Origin: Acinetobacter sp. TR3
GTDB taxonomy: Bacteria; Pseudomonadota; Gammaproteobacteria; Pseudomonadales; Moraxellaceae
Direction of reading: 5' to 3'
Length of the DNA: 64,000 nucleotides
Assembly: GCF_027105055.1 (NCBI RefSeq)
Contig: NZ_CP114264.1
Coordinates: 186,001-250,000, forward strand
How positions within the stretch are numbered: position 1 is the stretch's first letter; each line of letters starts with the position of its first letter. This document shows, piece after piece, positions 37,978 to 45,831 of this stretch. Both the position numbers and the translations under genes were made by a program. The notes beneath the pieces were generated by a model. It was given only the letters and a program-made list of their open reading frames with translations. It was not told the origin of the DNA and did no database searches.

Positions 37978-38613
37978 TTAAGGTTTAATGAGTCCATAAC
38001 GAATGGCGAGATGGGTTAATTTTACATCACTATCAATTGCTAGTTTTTCGAAAATGCGGTAGCGATAAGTATTTACAGTTTTAACGCTAACAAATAATTT
38101 GTCGGCGATTTCTTGAGCACTAATACAATTAACCACCATCATTGCGACTTGCATTTCACGCTCAGAAAGTGCGTCAAAAGGGGATTGTTGTGTATCTGAA
38201 AGATAAGAACTCGCAAGCTGTTCGGCAATATCTGCACTGAAATATTTACCACCTTGCATCACTTTATTGATTGCACGTACCATTTCTGAAATAGGCGCAC
38301 CTTTTGTGATATAGCCTTTTGCCCCTGCTTTTAATAACAACGATGGGTAGGGTTCTTCCGCTAAACCACTAACAGCAATCACTTTAGTCTCAGGTGCTGT
38401 TTGTAAAAGACGACGTGTTGTTTCTACGCCACCAATTCCCGGCATATTGACATCTAATAATACAACTTGAGGATGCTTTAATCGAACTAAAGCAATCGCT
38501 TCTTCTCCAGATTCAGCTTGTCCAATGACTTCTACATCTGGATGGTCTTCCAGCATACGACAAATGCCTGTACGTACGAGTTCATGATCATCAACAACGA
38601 GAACAGTGATCAA
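37978..38613 (-). CDS. gacA: Response regulator GacA
   Basis: A 211-residue NarL/FixJ-type regulator. The receiver domain has Asp54 (VVLLDVNMPGIGG), and the LuxR-type helix-turn-helix is at about 148-200 (LSEREMQVAMMVV..., IADKLFVSVKTVNTYRYR). In A. baumannii GacSA controls virulence traits, biofilm, motility and aromatic-acid catabolism. The start is an unusual TTG (38613) with a very strong AAGGAGG five bases upstream. The kinase gacS is not in this window. It is 20 bp from pilS on the same strand. Confidence 0.9.
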   Translation of the reverse strand: MITVLVVDDHELVRTGICRMLEDHPDVEVIGQAESGEEAIALVRLKHPQVVLLDVNMPGIGGVETTRRLLQTAPETKVIAVSGLAEEPYPSLLLKAGAKGYITKGAPISEMVRAINKVMQGGKYFSADIAEQLASSYLSDTQQSPFDALSEREMQVAMMVVNCISAQEIADKLFVSVKTVNTYRYRIFEKLAIDSDVKLTHLAIRYGLIKP

Positions 38614-38696
38614 GAAGACCTCCTTTTTTTAAAAAAACGATTTTTTTGTTACATAAAGAAAAATGAGCTTGCAATCAAACGACAAAATTAGCAATC

Positions 38697-38736
38697 CTAT
38701 TCTCCATGTTTAGAGAATAGTTGTACACAATTGTGT
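38697..38736. promoter_or_regulatory. Hairpin and palindrome between gacA and pbpG
   Basis: CTATTCTC-N8-GAGAATAG (38697-38720) is a perfect inverted repeat, and four bases later ACACAATTGTGT (38725-38736) is a perfect 12-bp palindrome. Both lie in the divergent promoter region, so either gene could be regulated. Confidence 0.4.
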
Positions 38737-38823
38737 CTATAAAAGCTTTACCCGATTTGTTCAAATGTAAGGCATAATGTTATTAAGCGCAAATGTGCAG
38801 CGTCCCGAGTTGAGTATTGTGTC

Positions 38824-39891
38824 GTGAGAAATTCTAAAAAATCTATCATGCATGCCTTGAGCATGTCTATTTTGTTGGCGCTTAGTTCAACAAGTTATGC
38901 TGAGCTGGTTGTAAATAACAATCCAGTCTCTACAAATGCGAATAGTTCTTCAGCTTCGTTAAATTGGTCTGCAAGTGATGCAAGCCAATTGATGGAAGAT
39001 GATGATTCATTAGAGATCAGCCCGCAAGGTTCAACTTCGGTTACGACCACCTTACGAAGTGGTGGTTCTGCAAGTATTAGTTCATCTACAACGCCACAAA
39101 AAAGCATACAGATTCGAGATACCTCTCATTTCGGTAGCCAACCCGCTGTAAATGCACGTGCAGCCTTGGTGATGGATGCACAAACGGGCGAAGTACTGTT
39201 TAGTAAAAACAGTAATATGTCTGTACCAATTGCCTCAATTACCAAATTGATGACGGCTGTGATTACCGCAGATGCACGGCTGAATATGTCAGAAGAAATT
39301 ACGCTACAGCAAATTGACTTTGCGGGTGCAGGTGGAAAGAATTCAAGCTCGACCTTGAACGTCGGCGATACCATGAATCGTGCGGAACTGTTGTTATTCG
39401 CTTTGATGAAATCGGAAAATCCTGCAGCGGCAGCATTAGCACGCACTTACCCAGGTGGTCGTCCTGCTTTTATTGCAGCAATGAATGCTAAAGCTAAAAA
39501 ACTTGGTATGGCATCTACGCATTATGCAGAATCAACAGGTTTAGACCCGCACAATGTATCATCTGCACGAGATTTAGGGATTTTGGTGAGTGAAGCTTCG
39601 CAGTATGGCTTGATTCGTCAATTTTCTACTACGCCAACTTATGATTTTAATTTAGGTTATCGTGTACTTAAGTCAAATAATACCAATGCCTTGGTACGTA
39701 ATGGTGGTTGGAATATTAATCTATCTAAAACAGGATATATCGGTGAGGCAGGACGTTGTGTAGTGATGCATACCACAGTGAATTCTCGTCCAGCTGTTGT
39801 CGTATTGCTCGGAGCTTCAACTTCTCAGGCACGTACCAATGATGCAACCAACCTATTAACTTGGCTGAGTACTTTACCGAGAAGAATTTAA
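38824..39891 (+). CDS. pbpG: D-alanyl-D-alanine endopeptidase PBP7/8-type
   Basis: A 355-residue low-molecular-mass penicillin-binding protein (S11 peptidase). A signal peptide (core SMSILLALSSTSYA) is followed by a low-complexity Ser/Asn-rich linker of about 80 residues, then the penicillin-binding domain with SITK (catalytic Ser), SEN and KTG motifs in order. It cleaves peptidoglycan cross-links. PBP7/8 in A. baumannii has been linked to survival in serum. The start is GTG 38824; ATG 38851 is an alternative. A terminator follows. Confidence 0.9.
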   Translation: MRNSKKSIMHALSMSILLALSSTSYAELVVNNNPVSTNANSSSASLNWSASDASQLMEDDDSLEISPQGSTSVTTTLRSGGSASISSSTTPQKSIQIRDTSHFGSQPAVNARAALVMDAQTGEVLFSKNSNMSVPIASITKLMTAVITADARLNMSEEITLQQIDFAGAGGKNSSSTLNVGDTMNRAELLLFALMKSENPAAAALARTYPGGRPAFIAAMNAKAKKLGMASTHYAESTGLDPHNVSSARDLGILVSEASQYGLIRQFSTTPTYDFNLGYRVLKSNNTNALVRNGGWNINLSKTGYIGEAGRCVVMHTTVNSRPAVVVLLGASTSQARTNDATNLLTWLSTLPRRI

Positions 39892-39905
39892 TTGCTTATG
39901 AACGT

Positions 39906-39932
39906 AAAGCTCCTCAACTGAGGAGCTTTTTT
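39906..39932 (+). terminator. Terminator of pbpG
   Basis: AAAGCTCCTCA-ACT-GAGGAGCTTTT with a T run. Confidence 0.85.
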
Positions 39933-40051
39933 ATATAATGGAACGACATTTTATGACGTGAGAAATGCTTTATCACTTCTATTTTGAGCAATTTTTGTTA
40001 AATTATCATTCTTAATATTTAAAAATCACACACTGAAATTGGGAAATTAAA

Positions 40052-40819
40052 ATGAAAAAATATGTTATTCGTGAAAAAAGCTTTGGTTATAACGATGAGT
40101 TTTTTTATGTAATTGGACATCGTATGAGCAATGTGTTTGATGATAAACAGCAAGCCGAAGTGGTCTATAAACAACTTGAAATTAAAGCTGCACGTAACTT
40201 TTTTTTATATGAAGTTGAATCATTAGTTGATGCAGATGAGGCATTATTAAAACAATTAGATGATTTTGTCTTTTCACGTTGTGGTGAACATATTTATCAG
40301 GAGGGAGAGGTTTCTCGAGAAACCTTGCCTGAAAGCTTAAATGATGAAGATACTTTTGAGTTTATTCAGCTTGCTAACATGCAAAGTTATCAATTAATTC
40401 ATTTTGATCAAGACATTAAGTTCTATGGTTTATGGTCAGTGAAAAAACAAGCATGGGTGGAAGAGCATGATGAGTTTTTTGCAGGTTTAGTGTATGCAGA
40501 TCAACCTGAACAATTAAAAACGAATGTCGGAACTATTTTTGCAGATTACGATTATGATGATATTGAATTGAAAGGTTCATTCGAAGATTTATCGGAACAA
40601 CCTGTATTATTACAAGCCTTAATAAAAAATAATAAAGCGTTAAAATATAACAATAAAAGTCAAACATTAATTATTATGCAAGGCTGGGAAGAGGAGGGGT
40701 TGTATGCGGTTAATCCTTTATTAAAACAGCCTTTATTTGAAATCAAAGAAATTAGTTTAGATGAAATTCAGACGATTGAAAAAGAATTGGCGGAGCAATA
40801 TGGCTATGATGAAGAATAA
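40052..40819 (+). CDS. Acidic hypothetical protein
   Basis: A 255-residue soluble, strongly acidic protein (many Asp/Glu clusters, such as DYDYDDIELKG near residue 168). No signal peptide, membrane segment or known motif is recognised. The N-terminal third looks like a small alpha/beta unit (KYVIREKSFGYNDEFFYVIG). ATG 40052 follows GGGAAA. It stands alone between two terminators, opposite thrC. It may be confined to Acinetobacter and relatives; function unknown. Confidence 0.65.
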   Translation: MKKYVIREKSFGYNDEFFYVIGHRMSNVFDDKQQAEVVYKQLEIKAARNFFLYEVESLVDADEALLKQLDDFVFSRCGEHIYQEGEVSRETLPESLNDEDTFEFIQLANMQSYQLIHFDQDIKFYGLWSVKKQAWVEEHDEFFAGLVYADQPEQLKTNVGTIFADYDYDDIELKGSFEDLSEQPVLLQALIKNNKALKYNNKSQTLIIMQGWEEEGLYAVNPLLKQPLFEIKEISLDEIQTIEKELAEQYGYDEE

Positions 40820-40840
40820 GTTTGTACTTTAGTCAATAAA

Positions 40841-40868
40841 AAAACCAGTTGCGGGCAACTGGTTTTTT
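40841..40868. terminator. Bidirectional terminator beside thrC
   Basis: AAAACCAGTTGC-GG-GCAACTGGTTTT is a near-perfect stem with A and T tracts. Confidence 0.88.
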
Positions 40869-40887
40869 ATATTGTAAAAATTTATGC

Positions 40888-42027
40888 TTACATATTTGAA
40901 AGAATTGAATCTTTCACTTGAGCCATTGTTGCATCAATTGACAGCATCACGGCATCAGCGCATTGCTTGATTGCAGTATCTGGATCTTTTAAGCCATTAC
41001 CTGTTACTGTGCATACAATTACAGAACCTTCAGCAATTTTACCCGCTTTAATATCGCGAATTGCACCGCCAATAGACGCTGCTGAAGCAGGTTCTACAAA
41101 CACACCTTCATACATAGAAAGTAAGCGTTGTGCTTCAAGAATTTCGCTATCTTGAAGTTCATCAAACCAACCTTTTGAATCGCGTACGACTGCTTTTGCA
41201 TGGTTCCAGCTTTGTGGGTTACCAATACGAATTGCCGTTGCGATCGTTTCTGGACTTTCGACTGGAGCACCACGTAAGAATGGCGCTGCGCCAGAAGCTT
41301 GATAACCGACCATCGTCGGTAAACCTTCTGGTTTAGGACCTGTGAATTGATCTGTTGCAGCATCATAGATAACAGATTCAAACTGATCAGCAGGTTGATT
41401 TGCAACTGCTTCGGTATAACCCATCCAGTGAGCCGTGATATTACCTGCATTACCAACTGGTAAGCAGTGATAGTCAGGTGCACGACCCAATGCCTCTACG
41501 ATTTCATAAGCAATCGTTTTTTGGCCTTGCAAACGGTAAGGGTTGATTGAGTTTACGATCGTCACAGGTGCTTGATCTGCAACTTCTTTTACGAGGCGCA
41601 TACCATCATCAAAGTTACCGCGAATTTGCATGGTGATCGCACCATACATCATCGCTTGCGCCATTTTACCCATTGCAATTTTGCCTTCTGGGATTAATAC
41701 GAACGCTTTAATACCTGCACGTGCTGCATATGCTGCTGCTGCTGCTGAAGTATTTCCAGTAGATGCACAGATAATCGCTTTTGAACCTTCTTCAACAGCT
41801 TTTGTTACAGCCATCGTCATACCACGGTCTTTAAATGAACCTGTTGGGTTAAGACCTTCGTATTTCACATAGATTTCAACGTCTTTGCCAATAATACGCG
41901 GAATGTTCTCAAGTTTAATAAGAGGAGTATTTCCTTCTCCTAGAGAAATTGCACGTGTAGTTGCAGACACAGGTAAACGGTCACGATAACGATCTACAAG
42001 ACCAGTATAACGATTGGCATTCGACAT
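40888..42027 (-). CDS. thrC: Threonine synthase
   Basis: A 379-residue PLP enzyme that converts O-phosphohomoserine to threonine. The PLP lysine is in TGSFKDRGM (about residue 60), the phosphate loop follows in CASTGNTSAAAAAYA, and a C-terminal SxxGG-type block (PASAASIGGAI) is present. It lies downstream of hom on the same strand with a palindromic repeat in the 108-bp gap. I see no attenuator-type leader. Confidence 0.95.
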   Translation of the reverse strand: MSNANRYTGLVDRYRDRLPVSATTRAISLGEGNTPLIKLENIPRIIGKDVEIYVKYEGLNPTGSFKDRGMTMAVTKAVEEGSKAIICASTGNTSAAAAAYAARAGIKAFVLIPEGKIAMGKMAQAMMYGAITMQIRGNFDDGMRLVKEVADQAPVTIVNSINPYRLQGQKTIAYEIVEALGRAPDYHCLPVGNAGNITAHWMGYTEAVANQPADQFESVIYDAATDQFTGPKPEGLPTMVGYQASGAAPFLRGAPVESPETIATAIRIGNPQSWNHAKAVVRDSKGWFDELQDSEILEAQRLLSMYEGVFVEPASAASIGGAIRDIKAGKIAEGSVIVCTVTGNGLKDPDTAIKQCADAVMLSIDATMAQVKDSILSNM

Positions 42028-42057
42028 GATGGTGTTCCAATATGAGGTAGAGAGAAA

Positions 42058-42125
42058 ATCCCTCCCAACCTCCCTTTTCCAAAGGGAGGAGTTCCCCCTC
42101 TTTTATAAAGAGGGGGGAGGGGAGA
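42058..42125. repeat. Two-hairpin palindromic repeat, copy 1 (hom-thrC gap)
   Basis: The element holds CCTCCCTTT-TCC-AAAGGGAGG (42069-42089) and CCCCCTCTTT-TATA-AAGAGGGGG (42094-42116), with outer ends ATCCCTCCC and GGGAGGGGAGAT that also pair. The same arrangement recurs in the opposite orientation at 53412-53519, so it is a dispersed intergenic repeat rather than a private terminator. Confidence 0.7.
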
Positions 42126-42135
42126 TTTAAACTGA

Positions 42136-43437
42136 TTAACTATCGAGCGATTCTAAACGAATTCTTACGATTTCGCCACGAATAGCTGGTAATGCTTGAA
42201 TTTGAGCAAGTGCTTCATCCATTTTTGATTCAACAATTGGATCTGTTAAAATCACGATAGGAATCAAATCTTTCAAGCGAGATTGCTGCATGATCGCATC
42301 AATACTGATACCAGCACGGCTGAGAATGGTGGTTACATCAGCGAGTACACCCGTTTGGTCTTCAGCATTTAAACGGATGTAATATCCAGTCGTCATTTCT
42401 TCACGACTGAGAATTGGCATGTTTGTTAGTGCTTCAAATGCCAACTGTGGAATCGTTCCTGCACCATCTTCGGTATAAGAAATATCACGTACGATATCAA
42501 TCACATCAGCAACAACTGCAGAAGCCGTTGGTCCAGCACCTGCACCAGCACCATAGTAAAGCGTTGGGCCTACGGCATGTGCTTGTACCAATACTGCATT
42601 TTTAACGCCGTTCACATTCGCAATCAGTTGTTCTGCTGGAATTAGTGTAGGATGAACACGTAACTCAATACCATTACTTGCACGACGTGCAATACCTAAA
42701 TGTTTGATACGAAAGCCAAGCTCTTCAGCATATTTCACATCTTGTGCGGTAATTTTGCTAATGCCTTCTGTGTAGACCTTATCAAATTGTAATGGGATAC
42801 CAAAAGCACATGACGCCAAGATAGTGAGTTTGTGCGCAGCATCAATCCCTTCTACATCAAAAGTTGGATCTGCTTCAGCATAACCGAGTTCTTGAGCTTC
42901 TTTGAGGACATCATCAAAGGCACGACCTTTTTCGCGCATTTCAGTCAGAATGAAGTTACCTGTACCATTGATGATACCTGCAAGCCATTGAATATGATTC
43001 GCAGCTAGACCTTCACGAATGACTTTAATAATTGGAATACCACCAGCAACCGCTGCTTCATAGGCGATTTGCACAGCATTATCTTCTGCTGCTTTGAACA
43101 GCTCATTACCATGTTCAGCAAGTAAAGCTTTATTCGCGGTGACAACTTGCTTGCCATGCTTAATCGCTTCCATGATGATTTCATAGGCAGGATGAATACC
43201 ACCCATCACTTCGACTACGACATCAACATCAGGTTGACGTACGATGTTCATGAGATCATCACTTTGTTTGATCCCTTCGAGTTGTAAATCTGGACGTGGA
43301 CGGCGTGTGCCTACATGTGTAATTTGAATTTCGCGACCGGTACGGCGTTTAATTTCAGCAGCATTTTCTTGTAATAATTTAAGGGCTCCACCACCTACAG
43401 TACCAAGACCGAGTATCGCCAGACGAACTGGTTTCAC
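42136..43437 (-). CDS. hom: Homoserine dehydrogenase
   Basis: A 433-residue NAD(P)-dependent enzyme that reduces aspartate semialdehyde to homoserine, at the branch to threonine and methionine. The Rossmann motif GLGTVGGG is near the N-terminus, the catalytic region GYAEADPTFDVEGIDAAHKL is at about 210 and an ACT regulatory domain is at the C-terminus (about 350-425), implying threonine feedback. GTG 43437 is preferred because GGAG lies six bases upstream; an ATG at 43458 is open. thrC follows. Confidence 0.94.
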   Translation of the reverse strand: MKPVRLAILGLGTVGGGALKLLQENAAEIKRRTGREIQITHVGTRRPRPDLQLEGIKQSDDLMNIVRQPDVDVVVEVMGGIHPAYEIIMEAIKHGKQVVTANKALLAEHGNELFKAAEDNAVQIAYEAAVAGGIPIIKVIREGLAANHIQWLAGIINGTGNFILTEMREKGRAFDDVLKEAQELGYAEADPTFDVEGIDAAHKLTILASCAFGIPLQFDKVYTEGISKITAQDVKYAEELGFRIKHLGIARRASNGIELRVHPTLIPAEQLIANVNGVKNAVLVQAHAVGPTLYYGAGAGAGPTASAVVADVIDIVRDISYTEDGAGTIPQLAFEALTNMPILSREEMTTGYYIRLNAEDQTGVLADVTTILSRAGISIDAIMQQSRLKDLIPIVILTDPIVESKMDEALAQIQALPAIRGEIVRIRLESLDS

Positions 43438-43564
43438 GTCACACTCCATTTTATTCAATCATTTTAATGAAGCTTGATCATAGCTAAAAAAGTGCGCAGA
43501 CACTAGGGCTAAGATCATCTTTAATCTGTCGCCCGAGTCGTGGTGAGACGGTGTAGAGAATGTT

Positions 43565-44380
43565 TTATTTTTCTAGGCGGTTAATGATTTCATCTGGAGT
43601 CATGTACCCACCTAAATACACACCTTCAACATTATAAATTGCAGGTGTGCCATTCACGCCCATATTTAAGCCTAATTGATATTGATCACGAACTGGATTT
43701 TTACATTCTGCTGATGCAACTGGTAAGCCTTGCGCAGCTTGATCGAATGCAGCTTTACGATCTTGACTACACCAAATCGCTTGCATGGTTGGCATAAATT
43801 GCTCTCCGCGTGGCCATGCGATGTAACGGACTTCAATGCCTTTTGCATTAATTTCAGCAAGATGCTCATGCAGTTTATGGCAATAAGGACAGCTTGAATC
43901 AGTGAATACATAAATGACGTGTTTCGCTTTACCCCCTTGTGCTGGGTAAACGATAAGGTCCTCAGTTTTAAGGGTAGCTAAGTGCTTTTTATTTTCACCC
44001 GCTTGTAAGCTTTCACTCACATTACGTAATTGTTTTTCTCCAAGATGAATGACATCGCCCTGAATAATATATTGCCCATCACTGGTCGCATAAACCGATC
44101 CCATACCTTCTAGGCTGACCCAAAATAAATTTGGAACCTCAGTTTTTTTAATGGCAAGAATTTTGGCGTTGATATTGGCGGTTTTAAAATTTTTTTCTAA
44201 AGTAGAAACCAGACGTTGTTGCGTATTACGTTCATTTAACGTTGATGCTTCACCAGTAGCTGGCGCACTCGCTGTCAGAGCATCAGGCTTTTGTGCTGAA
44301 TTTTCTTTTGAACAAGCACTGATCAAGAGTGTTGAAGTTAATGCACATGCAATAAACAACTGAGACCGAGTAAACAACAT
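43565..44380 (-). CDS. DsbC-like disulfide isomerase, predicted lipoprotein
   Basis: A 271-residue thioredoxin-fold protein. The active site is SSCPYCHKLH (about 160). An N-terminal dimerisation-like domain covers about 45-120, as in DsbC. Unlike E. coli DsbC it has a lipobox (LLISACSKEN), so it should be anchored to a membrane in the periplasm, followed by an Ala/Thr-rich linker. ATG 44380 is chosen because AAGG lies six bases upstream. DsbC isomerises wrong disulfides and is kept reduced by DsbD. Confidence 0.85.
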   Translation of the reverse strand: MLFTRSQLFIACALTSTLLISACSKENSAQKPDALTASAPATGEASTLNERNTQQRLVSTLEKNFKTANINAKILAIKKTEVPNLFWVSLEGMGSVYATSDGQYIIQGDVIHLGEKQLRNVSESLQAGENKKHLATLKTEDLIVYPAQGGKAKHVIYVFTDSSCPYCHKLHEHLAEINAKGIEVRYIAWPRGEQFMPTMQAIWCSQDRKAAFDQAAQGLPVASAECKNPVRDQYQLGLNMGVNGTPAIYNVEGVYLGGYMTPDEIINRLEK

Positions 44381-44499
44381 AAACAACCTTTCATACTGTA
44401 TTTATAAGTTTGACCAAGCATACCAAAAATTTAAATTGAGTTCGTTAAATCTTGCTGATGCCATGTGAATGAAATCATGTTGATTGATAAAAGGTAGTT

Positions 44500-45420
44500 T
44501 TATCCTCTTGGATGGTATTTGTTATGTAGTTCTTGCATCCGATGCTGAGCAACATGCGTGTAAATTTGAGTAGTTGATAAATCACTATGACCAAGTAACA
44601 TTTGCACAACACGTAAATCAGCACCATGATTGAGTAAATGTGTTGCAAACGCGTGTCGTAAGGTATGCGGGGATAGTTCAGCGATAATATTCGCTTGTAG
44701 TGCATAACGTTTAATCGCATACCAAAAATTTTGCCGACTCATGATGCCGCCATGTTGCGTCAAAAATAAATAATCCGTACTACTTTTATAGAGTTGTGGA
44801 CGTGATTCAGTTAAATATTTTTCGATCCAGTCGCAAGCATGTTGTCCAAGTGGGACAAGCCGTTCTTTATTGCCTTTACCCGTAACCCGTAAAAAACCTT
44901 GTTTTAGATTAATCAGTTCTAAACGTAAATTCAGTAACTCTGTCACACGTAAGCCACAGGCATATAACACTTCGAACATCGCACGATCGCGTAGACCTAG
45001 CGCAGTATTGATGTCAGGTGCATTGATCAAAGCCTCAACATCTTGTTCTGATAAATCTTTGGGTAAAGCACGTCCAATTTTAGGAGAACGATGGTTTGCA
45101 ACGGGATTATCATCTCTGAGTTTCTGTTCTCTCAGAAATTTATAAAATTGACGTAAAGCAGACAAGCAGCGTGCAATGGAGCGTGGGCTTTTGCCTGCTT
45201 TAGTGAGTGCAATTAATACATCAGCAATATCATCACTCGACCATTGCGTTAATGTCACATTTGGATGTAACTCAGCACATTGAATAAGATCTGATAGATA
45301 GGCATTACGTGTATGTGGACTCACGGTTTGCGCCACTAAATAATCACGGAAACCGTGTAAAAAACTGAGATGTTCTGGAATTGTGACTGCAGTTGGTATA
45401 CGAGGTTTTTTATTTAACAT
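44500..45420 (-). CDS. xerD: Site-specific tyrosine recombinase XerD
   Basis: A 306-residue recombinase that with XerC resolves chromosome dimers at dif. The N-terminal SAM-like DNA-binding domain is at about 20-110 and the catalytic domain at 130-300. Catalytic residues are Arg in ACGLRVTELL, His/Arg in LSPHTLRHAFATHLL, His in LLGHSDLSTTQIYTHV and the tyrosine in that last block. XerD is favoured over XerC by its length and the DsbC neighbour, an order also seen in other gamma-proteobacteria. Confidence 0.88.
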   Translation of the reverse strand: MLNKKPRIPTAVTIPEHLSFLHGFRDYLVAQTVSPHTRNAYLSDLIQCAELHPNVTLTQWSSDDIADVLIALTKAGKSPRSIARCLSALRQFYKFLREQKLRDDNPVANHRSPKIGRALPKDLSEQDVEALINAPDINTALGLRDRAMFEVLYACGLRVTELLNLRLELINLKQGFLRVTGKGNKERLVPLGQHACDWIEKYLTESRPQLYKSSTDYLFLTQHGGIMSRQNFWYAIKRYALQANIIAELSPHTLRHAFATHLLNHGADLRVVQMLLGHSDLSTTQIYTHVAQHRMQELHNKYHPRG

Positions 45421-45510
45421 AATCAGAAAAGTCCTTCATTCAACTGCACTGTAAAAGAAAAATGAATTGTTGTCGATCTGTCACAGAAGCGAATGCCATT
45501 GAGATTGTTT

Positions 45511-45540
45511 TTGGTAATTATTCTCATTTGTCTGTATACT
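45511..45540 (+). promoter_or_regulatory. feo promoter with an overlapping Fur-box-like site
   Basis: TTGGTA (45511-45516) and TATACT (45535-45540), 18 bp apart, form a promoter. GGTAATTATTCTCATTTGT (45513-45531) matches the 19-bp Fur consensus at 12 positions. Repression by iron is expected for feoAB. The promoter also shows that the longer reading frame beginning at 45493 is not the true feoA start. Confidence 0.55.
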
Positions 45541-45570
45541 CTAGGAGAAAAGAGTTTAGGGTTAGAAGCG

Positions 45571-45831
45571 GTGCGATTGTCAGCATTAAAAGTCAAGCAA
45601 ACGGCGATGATTACTAAAGTGAATCGCTTAGTAGATGATGCCGAACAGCCAGACCTTGTGGCTATTCGTTTAGAGAGTTTAGGCTTTGTGCCTGGTACAC
45701 AAGTACAGGTGATTACCAAAGGTATTTTTGGTGGTGACCCGATTCTAATCCAGATTGGTTTTACTCGTTTTGCATTGCGTAAAGCTGAAGCCGATAAAAT
45801 TGAAATTCAACGTGAAGGAGCGCCTGCATGA
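45571..45831 (+). CDS. feoA: Ferrous iron transport protein A
   Basis: An 86-residue SH3-like cytosolic protein that assists FeoB. The family fold is seen in RLESLGFVPGTQVQVI and the C-terminal strand GFTRFALRKAEADKIEI. The start is placed at GTG 45571 because the promoter lies at 45511-45540, upstream of which the earlier ATG 45493 falls. Its stop overlaps the feoB start (ATGA). Confidence 0.85.
   Translation: MRLSALKVKQTAMITKVNRLVDDAEQPDLVAIRLESLGFVPGTQVQVITKGIFGGDPILIQIGFTRFALRKAEADKIEIQREGAPA

Noticed and set aside
45493..45570. N-terminal signal-like extension of FeoA
   Set aside because: The predicted promoter lies within it; FeoA is cytosolic and the family starts later.
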